This document shows positions 1 through 8,687 of a stretch of 64,000 nt of DNA, piece by piece. Source of the DNA: Paenarthrobacter nitroguajacolicus (GTDB taxonomy: Bacteria; Actinomycetota; Actinomycetes; Actinomycetales; Micrococcaceae). Made by a program: the position numbers and the translations under genes. Location: positions 1 through 64,000 of the forward strand of contig NZ_VNFK01000022.1 of assembly GCF_007786235.1 (NCBI RefSeq). The letters run 5' to 3'. The notes under the pieces were generated by a model. The model did not search any database. It saw only the letters and a list, made by a program, of their open reading frames with translations, and had not been told where the DNA came from. Every line of letters begins with the position of its first letter. Within the stretch, counting starts at the first letter, position 1.

Positions 1-192
1 GGCTTCTCCGACACCCGCCAAGCCGCCCGCCGCTACTTCAAAAACGACACCCACTCCATCGTCGCCAAAACCCTCCAGTTGCTGGCGGCGAGGGGCGAGG
101 TTGAGGAGGGCGCGCCGTCGTACGCCATTGACCGCTACAAACTGCTCGACGTAAACGCCGGCACCACCGGCGGAGCAGGCGGCGACGCCTGA
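1..192 (+). CDS. aceE: Pyruvate dehydrogenase E1 component, C-terminal end (partial)
   Basis: The window opens inside this gene, in frame 1, and shows only the last 63 residues. The tail begins GFSDTRQAARRYF and ends in YKLLDVNAGTTGG. I recognise this as the C-terminus of homodimeric actinobacterial AceE, where a GFSDTR segment is followed by a helix, an AIDRYKLxD segment and a glycine-rich end. AceE decarboxylates pyruvate with thiamine diphosphate and passes acetyl groups to the lipoyl E2 subunit. A strong hairpin follows the stop within 15 nt, so this is the end of its transcript. No catalytic residues fall inside the window. Confidence 0.85.
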   Translation, partial: GFSDTRQAARRYFKNDTHSIVAKTLQLLAARGEVEEGAPSYAIDRYKLLDVNAGTTGGAGGDA

Positions 193-203
193 CAATCCGC
201 ACT

Positions 204-254
204 AACGACAGTTGGCGGCAGTGTTCGTAAAGAACACTGCCGCCAACTGTCGTT
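204..254. terminator. Bidirectional terminator hairpin after aceE
   Basis: A perfect 23-bp inverted repeat (204-226 against 232-254) with a 5-nt loop lies between aceE and the convergent DUF1508 gene. It contains GGCGGCAGTGTT, which also forms the stem of the hairpin at 17223-17257. Confidence 0.85.
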
Positions 255-277
255 GTGCTGGGTTTTGCGAACCTGGC

Positions 278-469
278 TCAGGTGCCCAGGTTCCTCCTGT
301 CGACCACAAAGCCTGTTGCCGCGTTCTCGCGGACTGCGTTGATACCGGCCACCACGGCCTTCAAACTTGGAAACTGCGGCGACACTGCCACAACCGTGCC
401 GTCCTCGGCTGTGAGCCGGAATCGGAATGAGTTAGTACCTGCTTTGAGAATCTCGAAACTGCCCGCCAT
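278..469 (-). CDS. DUF1508 (YegP-like) small protein
   Basis: This 63-residue protein reads MAGSFEILKAG then FRFRLTAEDGTVVAVS, followed by a helix with GINAVRENA. That is the single-repeat layout of DUF1508 proteins: a short beta-beta-beta-alpha unit with a conserved FEI...FRF.L.A.NG core and a GI.SVR helix. YegP has two such repeats; this one has one, as is common in actinobacteria. The biochemical role of the family is not established. The gene is convergent with aceE and shares the hairpin between them. Confidence 0.8.
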   Translation of the reverse strand: MAGSFEILKAGTNSFRFRLTAEDGTVVAVSPQFPSLKAVVAGINAVRENAATGFVVDRRNLGT

Positions 470-558
470 TTTCCCCTGTCCTCACGCGTCGTTGCGTACC
501 CGAGCTGACTTCATAACTCTCCACCGACCCTAACGGCCATTTCCTCCCATCAAAAGCC

Positions 559-592
559 CTACCGATCAGTAATTTGCAACCGATATCGGTAG
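559..592. promoter_or_regulatory. Inverted repeat upstream of the nucleotidyltransferase gene
   Basis: CTACCGAT (559-566) and ATCGGTAG (585-592) form an inverted repeat, and a 12-bp palindrome ACCGATATCGGT (579-590) lies within it. It sits about 65 nt upstream of the chosen start at 655, so it could be an operator. No regulator can be assigned. Confidence 0.3.
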
Positions 593-654
593 ATCTCTTC
601 GAAAGCACGCTAGGAGCTAGAGACCGCATGCAACCCCGCGCGTATCGTGAGGAT

Positions 655-1266
655 ATGACTGACTCCGGCATGGCCCCTGTTACGGGCGTGCTGCTCGCCG
701 CGGGCGCCGGCACCCGGCTGGGCCGCGGCCCCAAGGCGCTGCTCCCCTTCCGCGGCCGCACACTGGTGGAAGTCCTCGCCGACACCCTTTTCGATGGCGG
801 CTGCCGCGAGGTAGTGGTGGTGATCGGGGCCGAGGCCGACCGTGTTAGGAGCGTCGTGGACCTGGGTTCACACGTAGTGGTGGAGAACGAAAACTGGGGC
901 AAGGGCATGGCCGGTTCCTTCCGCGCAGGCATCGACGCCGCAACACCAGGCAACAGCATCATGGTGGCGCTGGTGGACCAGCCCGGATTAACCCCGACGG
1001 CGGTGAGCCGGCTGCTGGGCAGCCACCGTCCTGGTCGGGTCACTGCGGCCGCCTACCCTGATGAGGCAGGCCGCCTGAAGCGCAGGCACCCGGTGATTTT
1101 CGACGTCGGACTCCGCCAGCAAGCCGCGGAAGCAGCGAATGGCGACACGGGCGCGAGGTCTTTCCTCAAGGCCCATCCAGGGCTGGTGGATCTGGTGGAT
1201 TGCAGCGACCTCTGCTCGGGCGAGGACTTGGACACGAAAGATCAGTTGCATCTTTTAGAAGGGTAA
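655..1266 (+). CDS. MobA-like NTP transferase (putative molybdenum cofactor cytidylyltransferase, MocA type)
   Basis: The 203-residue protein begins MTDSGMAPVTGVLLAAGAGTRLGRGPK. The LLAAGAGTRLG-K signature of the MobA/GlmU nucleotidyltransferase fold is near the N-terminus, and VALVDQPGLTP matches the metal-binding D.P loop of the MocA/NboR branch. MocA links CMP to molybdopterin to give the cytosine dinucleotide form of the cofactor. A molybdenum hydroxylase operon lies about 500 bp downstream on the opposite strand, which fits. I chose ATG 655 because family members start close to the LLAAG motif. ATG 628, with AGGAG 11 nt upstream, is an alternative that adds nine residues. Whether it uses CTP, GTP or another substrate is not visible. 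Confidence 0.7.
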   Translation: MTDSGMAPVTGVLLAAGAGTRLGRGPKALLPFRGRTLVEVLADTLFDGGCREVVVVIGAEADRVRSVVDLGSHVVVENENWGKGMAGSFRAGIDAATPGNSIMVALVDQPGLTPTAVSRLLGSHRPGRVTAAAYPDEAGRLKRRHPVIFDVGLRQQAAEAANGDTGARSFLKAHPGLVDLVDCSDLCSGEDLDTKDQLHLLEG

Positions 1267-1276
1267 ATTAGGGTCC

Positions 1277-1744
1277 ATGATCCGCATCGAACCTGATGAT
1301 CCCGCGCGCCCTGATGTCCACCAACTCCTCAGCGAGCACCTGGCCGACATGTTCGCAACGTCGCCGGCCGAGAGTGTCCACGCCTTGGATCACTCAGCGT
1401 TGTCACACGAGTCGATCACGTTCTGGACAGCCCGCGAGGACGGCGTGCTGTTGGGGTGCGGCGCGTTGAAGAAGCTCTCCGGTGGGCATGCCGAGATCAA
1501 ATCCATGCGCACAACAGCCAGTGCCCGTGGGCGCGGAGTCGCCACCCTGATGCTGGAGCACATCGTGGCCGAGGCCGGCCGCCTGGGCTACGAACGCGTG
1601 AGCCTGGAAACAGGCACCGAGGAGTATTTCGCCCCCGCGCGCCGCCTGTATTCCCGGCACGGCTTCACCGAATGCCCACCATTCGCCGACTACACCCTGG
1701 ACCCGAACAGCGTGTTCATGGAGCTCACCGTTTCACCCAAGTAG
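1277..1744 (+). CDS. GNAT family N-acetyltransferase
   Basis: This 155-residue protein has the acetyl-CoA-binding signature ASARGRGVATLML (R/Q-x-x-G-x-G/A) at about residues 78-90. It is followed by a helix and a YSRHGFTE motif near the C-terminus, both typical of GNAT enzymes. The N-terminal half resembles small bacterial acetyltransferases of the YsnE/PhnO type. The start lies 10 nt after the stop of the nucleotidyltransferase gene, so the two are probably co-transcribed. The acceptor substrate cannot be predicted. Confidence 0.8.
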   Translation: MIRIEPDDPARPDVHQLLSEHLADMFATSPAESVHALDHSALSHESITFWTAREDGVLLGCGALKKLSGGHAEIKSMRTTASARGRGVATLMLEHIVAEAGRLGYERVSLETGTEEYFAPARRLYSRHGFTECPPFADYTLDPNSVFMELTVSPK

Positions 1745-1810
1745 GGGACAGCAAACGTCGTAATGAAGGCTCATACCGGCGTCTGCTGTCCCCTGGTTGG
1801 GTCGCTTGGG

Positions 1811-4633
1811 TTAGACGGGCGCAGTGGTCCTGTCGCGGAGGGCAAGGTAGATCTTGTCCCGCGCGATGGGCAGCTCACCGAAGCGGATGCCCGTGGCGTT
1901 GCGGATGGCGTTGGCCAGCGCGGGTGCCACAGGGTTGAACGGGCTTTCGCTCATGGACTTGGCGCCGAGCGGACCGGTGGAGTCGTTGGTAGTGGCGAAG
2001 TACACCTCGCTCCTGGGCACGTCCGCGAAAGACGGAATATGGTACTGCCGCAGGATGTCCGTGGTGACGCGCCCGGCGTCGTCCACCTTCACTTCCTCGT
2101 ACAGCACCGCGCCGAGCGCCTGCGCAATGCCGCCCTCGATCTGCCCGCGACACTGCCGTGGATTGACCACCACACCGGCGTCTGCGGCCTGCACACTCTG
2201 CAGGATCCGCAGCTCACCCGTTCCCGTGTTCACTGCAACCCGGAAGCCGTGGACGTTGAACGCCACCGATCGCGGCGTTCCTCCCCAGTTTCCGTCGGTG
2301 GCGAGCCGAACGCCTTGCAGCCGGGCGGCGTCGACAATGTCCTTCAGTGCCACAGTACGGTCGCCGCACTGAACCGCTCCGTCCACCAAACGGCAATCCG
2401 TCAGGGCCGCACCCGTCAGGGACGCAGCCACGGTCTGGATCCGGGTGGCGAGTTCCAGCGCAGCTCCGAGCGTCGCCTTGCCGGCCACCACGGTTCCGGC
2501 AGAACCGAACGCGCCGGTGTCGTGCTCCACGAGGTCGGTGTCGGACTGGCGCACGGTCACCTTGGACGCGGCTGTCGCCAGCGCGGTGGCAGCCAGCTGC
2601 GCATGCACGGTTGTGGTGCCGTTCCCGAATTCCGCAGTACCGACGTCGACGGCGAACCTCCCGTCCGCTTCCAGGCTCACCCGGGTGTGGGCGAAGTGGC
2701 CGCGCGGCGGAACGGTGTCGATCATGGACAACGCGGAGCCCTCTCCGATGACCCAGTCCGGTCCGAGGTCGTCCAGTCCGGCGGCACGGTAACGCTCCTT
2801 GCCACGATCCAAGGCGTCCCGAACCAAGGCCACGCACTGGTCCAGCCCGTAGCTTCCATAGTGCACGTCTTCCTCAGGCTCGGGCGTGGTGGAGAGCATG
2901 TGGTCACCGGGCCGGACCATGTTCTTCAGGCGGAATTCCAAAGGATCCATGCCGATGCCTACGGCGAGCTCGTCAATGGCTGACTCGATCGCGAAGATCA
3001 TCTGGCTCAGCCCATAACCACGGAAAGCGCCGGCTGGAACGGTGTTGGTGTAAACGGCGTGCGCATCCACTTTCTTGTTGACGCACTTGTAGACAGCCAA
3101 GGATTCGCCGCAGCCGTGGAACATCACGCCGGGAGCGTGGTTTCCGTAGGCACCGGTGTTGGTGAGGACATTCAACTGAAGGGCGGTCAGGTACCCGTCG
3201 CGGTTGGCACCCGCCTTCAGGTGAATGGTGAAGGGGTGGCGGGTGGTGGTTGCCGTGAACTGCTCCGTCCGGGTGAACTCAAGCTGCACAGGCCTGCGGA
3301 GGGCCAAGGCTGCCAGCGCCACCAGGTCCTCGGTAAGGACTTCCTGTTTTCCGCCGAATCCACCGCCAACCCGGCCGGCCACCACGCGGATGGTCTCCGG
3401 CGGCAGGTTAAACACCCGGCTCAGCGTGCGCTTCACCAGGAACGGAACCTGCGTGGAAGATCGGATCACCAGACGGCCGTCCTCATCCAACCACGCGATG
3501 GAAGCATGGGTTTCCATCGCGACATGCTGGACACGCTGCGTTTGGTAGGTGTGCTCGTGGATGAAGTCGGCGGCCGCGAAGCCGTCGGCCACACTGCCCA
3601 GTTCGGCGTGGACCTCGGCCACCACGTTCTGGAGCGGCCGTGAGATCCGGGAAGCTTCGCCGTCCTTTTCCCCATGAATCGCCGGGGCGCCGGGAAGGAT
3701 GGCTTCCTGGGGAGTAAAGACGGGTTCCAGGACTTCATACTGGACGGCCAGTGCACGGGCACCGGCCTCGGCCGCACCCACGGATTCGGCCACCACTGCG
3801 GCAACCCGCTGCCCGATGAATCGCACTACGTTGTCCAGGACCCGGGTGTCATCGGGGTCGTCGGCGAAGTTCTCGTGTTGGGCCGTGGAGAACAACAACC
3901 GGGGTGCGTCTTCGTGCGTGAACACTGCCACTACACCGGGAACGGCCAGGGCCGGAGCCTTGTCGATGGACACAATCCGGGCATGTGCGTGCGGCGAACG
4001 CAGGAGCTTCATGTGCAGCAGGCCGGGGAGTTGCTCGGAGGGGACATCCAAGGTGTATCGGGCGGTTCCGGTCACGATGGCTTGGCCTGCGGGCGCCGGG
4101 ACGTTGTCGCCCAGCTGGCCGGGAGTTGCTTCCACGGTGGGGTTTCCTGCAGCGGCAGGCGGCTGGGCCCCCGAAACGTCGGCCCCGGCGTCGTGCTGGT
4201 GATCGCCGCCGTGGCCACAGACGGCGTCCGCGATGGAGCGGTAGCCGGTACAGCGGCACAGGTTGCCCTTGAGGTTGCGGGGCAGGTTGGCGCGTTGCTC
4301 GTCGTCGAACGTGGCCGCGGTCATCATCATTCCAGCGGTGCAGAAGCCGCACTGGAAGCCTTGACCCTCCAGGAACTGCTCCTGCACAGGGTGCAGCCCA
4401 TCAGCGGAACCGAGGCCTTCGATGGTGGTCACCGCTTTACCCTCGGCGCGGACGGCCGGGTAGATACAGCTGTGGACCGGCGTGCCGTCGACGTGGACGG
4501 TGCAGGCTCCGCAGTCGCCGCCGTCGCAGCCCTTCTTGACGCCGAAGTTGCCTTCTTCGCGGAGGAACGTGCGGAGGCATTGGCCGGGCCGGGGTGTGGC
4601 CTGCGAGGCGGCTCCATTGATTTCAATTGCCAT
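1811..4633 (-). CDS. Xanthine dehydrogenase, fused [2Fe-2S] and molybdopterin-binding subunit
   Basis: This 940-residue protein joins two parts that are usually separate subunits. Residues 1-130 carry the two [2Fe-2S] motifs: Cys36, 41, 44 and 56, then Cys95, 98, 126 and 128. After a linker of about 60 residues comes a complete molybdenum hydroxylase large subunit, with GRVGGGFGGKQE (pterin-binding), GAFGSAGTVV and a C-terminal GAKSMSESPFNP that supplies the expected catalytic Glu. The FAD domain is absent and is encoded by the upstream gene, which overlaps by 11 nt. Guanine deaminase and uricase nearby favour xanthine/hypoxanthine as substrate, but aldehyde-oxidase relatives share the architecture. 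It is last in the operon. Confidence 0.85.
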   Translation of the reverse strand: MAIEINGAASQATPRPGQCLRTFLREEGNFGVKKGCDGGDCGACTVHVDGTPVHSCIYPAVRAEGKAVTTIEGLGSADGLHPVQEQFLEGQGFQCGFCTAGMMMTAATFDDEQRANLPRNLKGNLCRCTGYRSIADAVCGHGGDHQHDAGADVSGAQPPAAAGNPTVEATPGQLGDNVPAPAGQAIVTGTARYTLDVPSEQLPGLLHMKLLRSPHAHARIVSIDKAPALAVPGVVAVFTHEDAPRLLFSTAQHENFADDPDDTRVLDNVVRFIGQRVAAVVAESVGAAEAGARALAVQYEVLEPVFTPQEAILPGAPAIHGEKDGEASRISRPLQNVVAEVHAELGSVADGFAAADFIHEHTYQTQRVQHVAMETHASIAWLDEDGRLVIRSSTQVPFLVKRTLSRVFNLPPETIRVVAGRVGGGFGGKQEVLTEDLVALAALALRRPVQLEFTRTEQFTATTTRHPFTIHLKAGANRDGYLTALQLNVLTNTGAYGNHAPGVMFHGCGESLAVYKCVNKKVDAHAVYTNTVPAGAFRGYGLSQMIFAIESAIDELAVGIGMDPLEFRLKNMVRPGDHMLSTTPEPEEDVHYGSYGLDQCVALVRDALDRGKERYRAAGLDDLGPDWVIGEGSALSMIDTVPPRGHFAHTRVSLEADGRFAVDVGTAEFGNGTTTVHAQLAATALATAASKVTVRQSDTDLVEHDTGAFGSAGTVVAGKATLGAALELATRIQTVAASLTGAALTDCRLVDGAVQCGDRTVALKDIVDAARLQGVRLATDGNWGGTPRSVAFNVHGFRVAVNTGTGELRILQSVQAADAGVVVNPRQCRGQIEGGIAQALGAVLYEEVKVDDAGRVTTDILRQYHIPSFADVPRSEVYFATTNDSTGPLGAKSMSESPFNPVAPALANAIRNATGIRFGELPIARDKIYLALRDRTTAPV

Positions 4634-5552
4634 TCCGGGCCTCCTTCTGCTGGGTGCTGGGTTGTGCGGACGGTTGCGGCGACGTGGCGTGCGGCGGCCA
4701 GAAATCGCCGGAAACCGTCATCGATTCGCCCAACAGCTCGGCGCGGATTTCCTCGGCGAGCTTGAACGTCATGTCCCGGCGCCAAGCCGGGAGCCCGTGG
4801 ATGTCATCGTGATAGAGCGGCCAGGGAATGGAATTCCCGACGGCGTCAGCCAGGGTCCCGGCGTCGGGAACCTGCCCAGCGGGGAACCTCAGCTGTACCG
4901 GCCGTTTGGTGGACGCGGTCACCGTGATGACCAGGCCGCCGTCGGGGTCCAACCGCCCGATCAACAGCACGCCGGAGCGACCGAGGTTGCTAAGCGACAG
5001 ACGCCGGAACGCTACCCGGGCGGACAACGCAGGGTCCGGTAGGTGGATGCTGCGGAGCAACTCCCCCGGAGCCAGGACAGTCTGCATGTCTCCAATGACG
5101 ACATCGGCCACGGGAACAGTTCGGCTGGTGCCATCCGGGCTCAGGATGGTGGCGATGCCGTCCAATCCAGCGCACAACGACGTCATGGGTCCGGCCGGCA
5201 ATCCGGTGCAGATGTTGCCGCCTACCGTGGACATGTTCCAGATCTTGAACGATGCCACGAACGAGTCACAGCACGGACGGACCAGGGCCAGGCCAGGCCA
5301 CTCGCGGTCCGCCGTTTCAGCGGAAAGCGGCAAGGCGTAAAGCTCGGCCACGGTGCAGGTGGCGGCAAGTTCGATGCCTTGGTCAGTGACGGTGACGGCT
5401 GGCCAGTTGGCTTGTCCGAGGTCAAGGAGCCTCTTGAGCACGGTGCTTCCGTAGGAGAAGAGGACGGTGCCTCCGGCGAGCCAGGCATCGCCGTCGCGCC
5501 ATTGCGCAGGGTCCGTGGTGGGGACCACGGCCTCGATGGTGTTCATGTCCAT
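4623..5552 (-). CDS. Xanthine dehydrogenase FAD-binding subunit
   Basis: The 309-residue protein matches the FAD domain of molybdopterin dehydrogenases: WLAGGTVLF near the N-terminus, then KIWNMSTVGGNICTGLPAG, the second flavin-binding motif, and a C-terminal CO-dehydrogenase-type flavoprotein domain. It passes electrons from the iron-sulfur centres of the fused subunit to NAD or another acceptor. Its 3' end overlaps the next gene by 11 nt and its 5' end overlaps xdhC by 10 nt, which indicates translational coupling. Confidence 0.85.
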   Translation of the reverse strand: MDMNTIEAVVPTTDPAQWRDGDAWLAGGTVLFSYGSTVLKRLLDLGQANWPAVTVTDQGIELAATCTVAELYALPLSAETADREWPGLALVRPCCDSFVASFKIWNMSTVGGNICTGLPAGPMTSLCAGLDGIATILSPDGTSRTVPVADVVIGDMQTVLAPGELLRSIHLPDPALSARVAFRRLSLSNLGRSGVLLIGRLDPDGGLVITVTASTKRPVQLRFPAGQVPDAGTLADAVGNSIPWPLYHDDIHGLPAWRRDMTFKLAEEIRAELLGESMTVSGDFWPPHATSPQPSAQPSTQQKEARNGN

Positions 5553-6766
5553 GGGTCCTCCTGGGTGAGGTGTTGAGGTGCCGGGTGGATCGGACCGGTG
5601 CTGTCTTTGAGGGAAGGGAAGCCGTCTTTGTGGTGGCTGGTCCCGCGCCCGGCGATGATTTCGGCCGTGATGGAGACGGCAACTTCTGCGGGAGTCACAG
5701 CGCCGAGGTTCAGTCCGATGGGTGAATGCAGCCGTTCCAATCGTTCCGGGGGCGTACCGGCATCAAGCAGTGCCTCCACCCGCTGGCGGTGGCTGCGACG
5801 GGAACCCATCGCGCCAACGTACGCCAGGTTCAACCGGAGGGCGCTCTCAAGCAAGGGGATATCGAACTTGGGGTCGTGGGTCAGGATGCACACCACCGTC
5901 CGGGCGTCGATACGTCCTGCCGCTGCCTCCGATTCGAGGTACCGATGGGGCCAGTCGGTGACCACTTGATCGGCTCCGGCGAAGCGGCTTTGTGCGGCGA
6001 AGGCAGGCCGGGCGTCGCACATGGTGACGTCATAGCCGAGGAGTTGCCCTGCGGGGAGCAGTGCCGCCCCAAAGTCGTTGGCACCGAAGACCAGCATTCG
6101 TGCCGCCGGCAAACGGCTTTCAACGAACAGGGTGATGGGTTCGGGCTGGGTTTCCTCCCGCGGGGGCAAAGCCAACCTCTCAGTGGTGACCCACCCATCG
6201 ATGCAGCCCTCGGGTGCGGCCAGACGGACCAAGCCGGCACGGCCACCTTGGAGGAGCGGTTCAACCTGGGCCGCAGCGGCGAACAGCGTGGCAGGGTGGT
6301 CTCCCACCAATTTGGCGAGTTCCTCCGATTCCATGGCTCGGAACCTCACAGGATCATTGACCACCACGACTCCGCCGCCGGCATCGAGGCGCCGGATCAG
6401 CGCTGCGGGGCGTTGTGTTTGAGCAAACAAAGAGAGTTCGGGTGCGCCTGCCGTGAGCGGCTGGATGTGGACTTCCAGCTCTCCTCCACAGGTAAGTCCG
6501 ACGGCGAACGCATCCTCGGAACTGTAACGGAAAGATTCAAGGCGCGGGCCGCCGTCGCGCATTGCTTCCAAGGCCGCCTCAACGACGGCACCTTCCACGC
6601 ATCCGCCGGACAAGCTGCCCAGGATTTCGCCATGTTCGGAGACCATCATGGAGGTCCCGGTAGGCCGCGGCACAGAGCCGCCCGTCCCTACGATCGTGGC
6701 CACGGCACACAGTTGGCCGGAGACCGCAGGCCGCCAGCTGCCCAGTGAAGGCATCAGATCCAGCAT
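5543..6766 (-). CDS. xdhC: XdhC family molybdenum-hydroxylase maturation factor
   Basis: This 407-residue protein begins with an XdhC/CoxI N-terminal domain (ATIVGTGGSVPRPTGTSMMV, then GSLSGGCVEGAVVE). It ends in the Rossmann-like C-terminal domain (LVFGANDFGAALL; YVGAMGSRRSHRQR; PIGLNLGAVTPAEVAVSI). XdhC proteins bind the molybdenum cofactor and deliver its sulfurated form to xanthine dehydrogenase. It is the first gene of a three-gene operon reading leftward, with overlaps at each junction. Co-expression ahead of the enzyme subunits fits a maturation role. Confidence 0.85.
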   Translation of the reverse strand: MLDLMPSLGSWRPAVSGQLCAVATIVGTGGSVPRPTGTSMMVSEHGEILGSLSGGCVEGAVVEAALEAMRDGGPRLESFRYSSEDAFAVGLTCGGELEVHIQPLTAGAPELSLFAQTQRPAALIRRLDAGGGVVVVNDPVRFRAMESEELAKLVGDHPATLFAAAAQVEPLLQGGRAGLVRLAAPEGCIDGWVTTERLALPPREETQPEPITLFVESRLPAARMLVFGANDFGAALLPAGQLLGYDVTMCDARPAFAAQSRFAGADQVVTDWPHRYLESEAAAGRIDARTVVCILTHDPKFDIPLLESALRLNLAYVGAMGSRRSHRQRVEALLDAGTPPERLERLHSPIGLNLGAVTPAEVAVSITAEIIAGRGTSHHKDGFPSLKDSTGPIHPAPQHLTQEDPWT

Positions 6767-7097
6767 GGCAACACATCCTTATTCCAGGTGTCCCGGCCGG
6801 GTGGCCCGGCCGGAGCAGTGCGCGATCTTGCCCCATATTCTCATTTCCAGAGGATGTTGCGGGGTAGTCGCGGCTTATCAGTAAAAGTTCAATCAGTAAG
6901 AGTTCATAGGAACGGGGGCAAGGGCTTCATCTCCCTGCCCCCGTTCCCTGACGGAGCGTCGGAACCCGGCCGCCGCCCGCCGTCGTGCCTGTTCTATAGG
7001 GACGACGACGGCGGACGCCTATTCGTGCGGTGGGTTCCGACGGACCGTCGATCGGAGTGCCGGAATGATGCCCGCCGGCGCGGGGTGGGGCTCCGGG
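6767..7097. other. Intergenic region with tandem 15-bp repeat and nested palindromes
   Basis: There is no credible gene here. Near the xdhC promoter side, a 15-bp unit is repeated head to tail (6877-6891 and 6892-6906: ATCAGTAAAAGTTCA and ATCAGTAAGAGTTCA). Next comes a strong hairpin at 6909-6946 (stem of about 15 bp with one bulge). Then a nested palindrome at 6958-7041 has an outer arm GTCGGAACCC and an inner 10-bp arm CCGCCGTCGT (6977-6986 against 7005-7014). The hairpins probably terminate the purine permease transcript. The tandem repeat is a candidate regulator site for the xdhC operon. Confidence 0.6.
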
Positions 7098-8681
7098 TCA
7101 GACGCCCATCAGGGCGTTGATGGGGCCACGGGCGAAGTAGATGATGAAGCCTGCCGTGACCACCCACATGAGCGGGTGCACCTTCTTGGCCTTGCCCGAC
7201 GCCGCGCTGATGACGGCGAAGGAGATGAAACCGACGCCGATGCCGTTGGCGATGGAGTAGGTCAGGGGCATGGTCACGATGGTCAGGAACGCGGGCAGCG
7301 CGATGGAGAACTTGGTGAACTTGATCTCGCGGATCTGCGCCATCATCATCGCGCCCACCACCACCAGTGCTGCAGCAGCCACTTCCAGCGGCACCACCGA
7401 GGTGAGCGGCGTGAAGAACATCGAGCCCAGGAACAGCAGGCCGGTGACCACGGAGGCCAGGCCGGTGCGTGCCCCTTCGCCGATGCCCGCTGCCGAGTCG
7501 ATGTACACGGTGTTGGACGAGCCGGACGTCGCGCCGCCCACCACTGCGCCCATGCCTTCAACAATGAAGGCGGACTTCAGCTTGGGGAACGTGCCATCCT
7601 TGTGCGCCACGCCTGCGCTCTTGGCCAGGCCGGTCATGGTGCCCATGGCATCGAAGAAGTTGGTGAATACCAGGGTGAAGACCAACATGGTGGCAGCGAG
7701 GCCGCCGATCCTTGCGAAAGAACCGAAAAGATCGAACTGGCCCACCAGGCTCAGGTCCGGGACCGACACCAGCTGGCTCGACAGGATGGGCACGTTGAGG
7801 TGCCAGCCGCCGGGGTTGTCGGCAGTGCCTGGGCCAATGTGGAACACAGCCTCGGCGACAGCGGCGAGGACGGTGGTGGCGACAATGCCGATGAGCAGGC
7901 CGCCCTGGATCTTGCGTGCCACGAGGATTCCCATGGTCAGCAGTCCGATGATGAAGACGAGGGTGGGGATGGAGGTGATGGAACCGTTGTCGCCAAGCTG
8001 GACCGGTGGGCCGCCCGTGGTGGCGCGAACGAATCCGGAGTCCACGAAGCCGATGAAGGCGATGAAGAGACCAATGCCAACGGTGATGGCGGCCTTGAGT
8101 TCCTTGGGGACTGCCTTGAAGATCGCCGTCCGGGCGCCTGTGGCACCGAAGAGGACGATCAGGATGCCGTTGATGACCACCAGGCCCATGGCTTCTGGCC
8201 AGGTGACTTCCTGGATGACCGCGACGGCGAGGAAGGAGTTGATGCCCAGGCCCGCTGCCAGGCCAAAGGGCAGGTTGGCTACCAAGCCGAAGATGATGGT
8301 CATAACGCCGGCGGTGAGGCCGGTGACGGCACCCACCTGCGCGGCGGAGAGCCAACCGCCCGCGACATCAACAGGGGCGTTGTCTGCCGAGAAACCACCC
8401 AGGATGAGCGGGTTCAGGATGACGATGTACGCCATGGTGAAGAACGTGACCAGGCCGCCGCGGAATTCGCGGGCCAGCGTGGAGCCACGCTTTGAGATCT
8501 GGAAGAACTTGTCCAGGAAGGAGTTCGACACCGGGGGCTTCTTGTTGCCGCCTGCCAGGCCGGTTGCCGTGTGCTTTGCCGCTGTGGGCTCTGCGCCGTC
8601 GTTTCCGTTGGGGAAGAGCGCAGCCTGCTTTTCAGCTGCTTTGGGCATATCTGCGGTATCCAGGATTTCCATGTCAGCCAC
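7098..8681 (-). CDS. NCS2 family purine permease (AzgA/GhxP-like)
   Basis: This 527-residue polytopic membrane protein shows the hallmarks of the hypoxanthine/adenine/guanine branch of NCS2: FRGGLVTFFTMAYIVILNP at the first membrane segment, ANLPFGLAAGLGINSFLA, then TFPKLKSAFIVEGMGAVVG and SGSSNTVYIDSAAGIGEG. About 13 membrane segments are visible. A cytoplasmic N-terminal tail of about 65 residues is longer than usual. The gene follows guanine deaminase by 6 nt in the same operon, so guanine or hypoxanthine uptake coupled to deamination is the natural reading. Exact specificity is inferred. Confidence 0.85.
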   Translation of the reverse strand: MADMEILDTADMPKAAEKQAALFPNGNDGAEPTAAKHTATGLAGGNKKPPVSNSFLDKFFQISKRGSTLAREFRGGLVTFFTMAYIVILNPLILGGFSADNAPVDVAGGWLSAAQVGAVTGLTAGVMTIIFGLVANLPFGLAAGLGINSFLAVAVIQEVTWPEAMGLVVINGILIVLFGATGARTAIFKAVPKELKAAITVGIGLFIAFIGFVDSGFVRATTGGPPVQLGDNGSITSIPTLVFIIGLLTMGILVARKIQGGLLIGIVATTVLAAVAEAVFHIGPGTADNPGGWHLNVPILSSQLVSVPDLSLVGQFDLFGSFARIGGLAATMLVFTLVFTNFFDAMGTMTGLAKSAGVAHKDGTFPKLKSAFIVEGMGAVVGGATSGSSNTVYIDSAAGIGEGARTGLASVVTGLLFLGSMFFTPLTSVVPLEVAAAALVVVGAMMMAQIREIKFTKFSIALPAFLTIVTMPLTYSIANGIGVGFISFAVISAASGKAKKVHPLMWVVTAGFIIYFARGPINALMGV

Positions 8682-8687
8682 CGGGCC

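Noticed and set aside
1763..2983. Long plus-strand open frame opposite the xanthine dehydrogenase gene
   Set aside because: It is a GC-driven shadow. The minus-strand frame shows complete FeS and Mo domains and the plus-strand translation has no recognisable motif.
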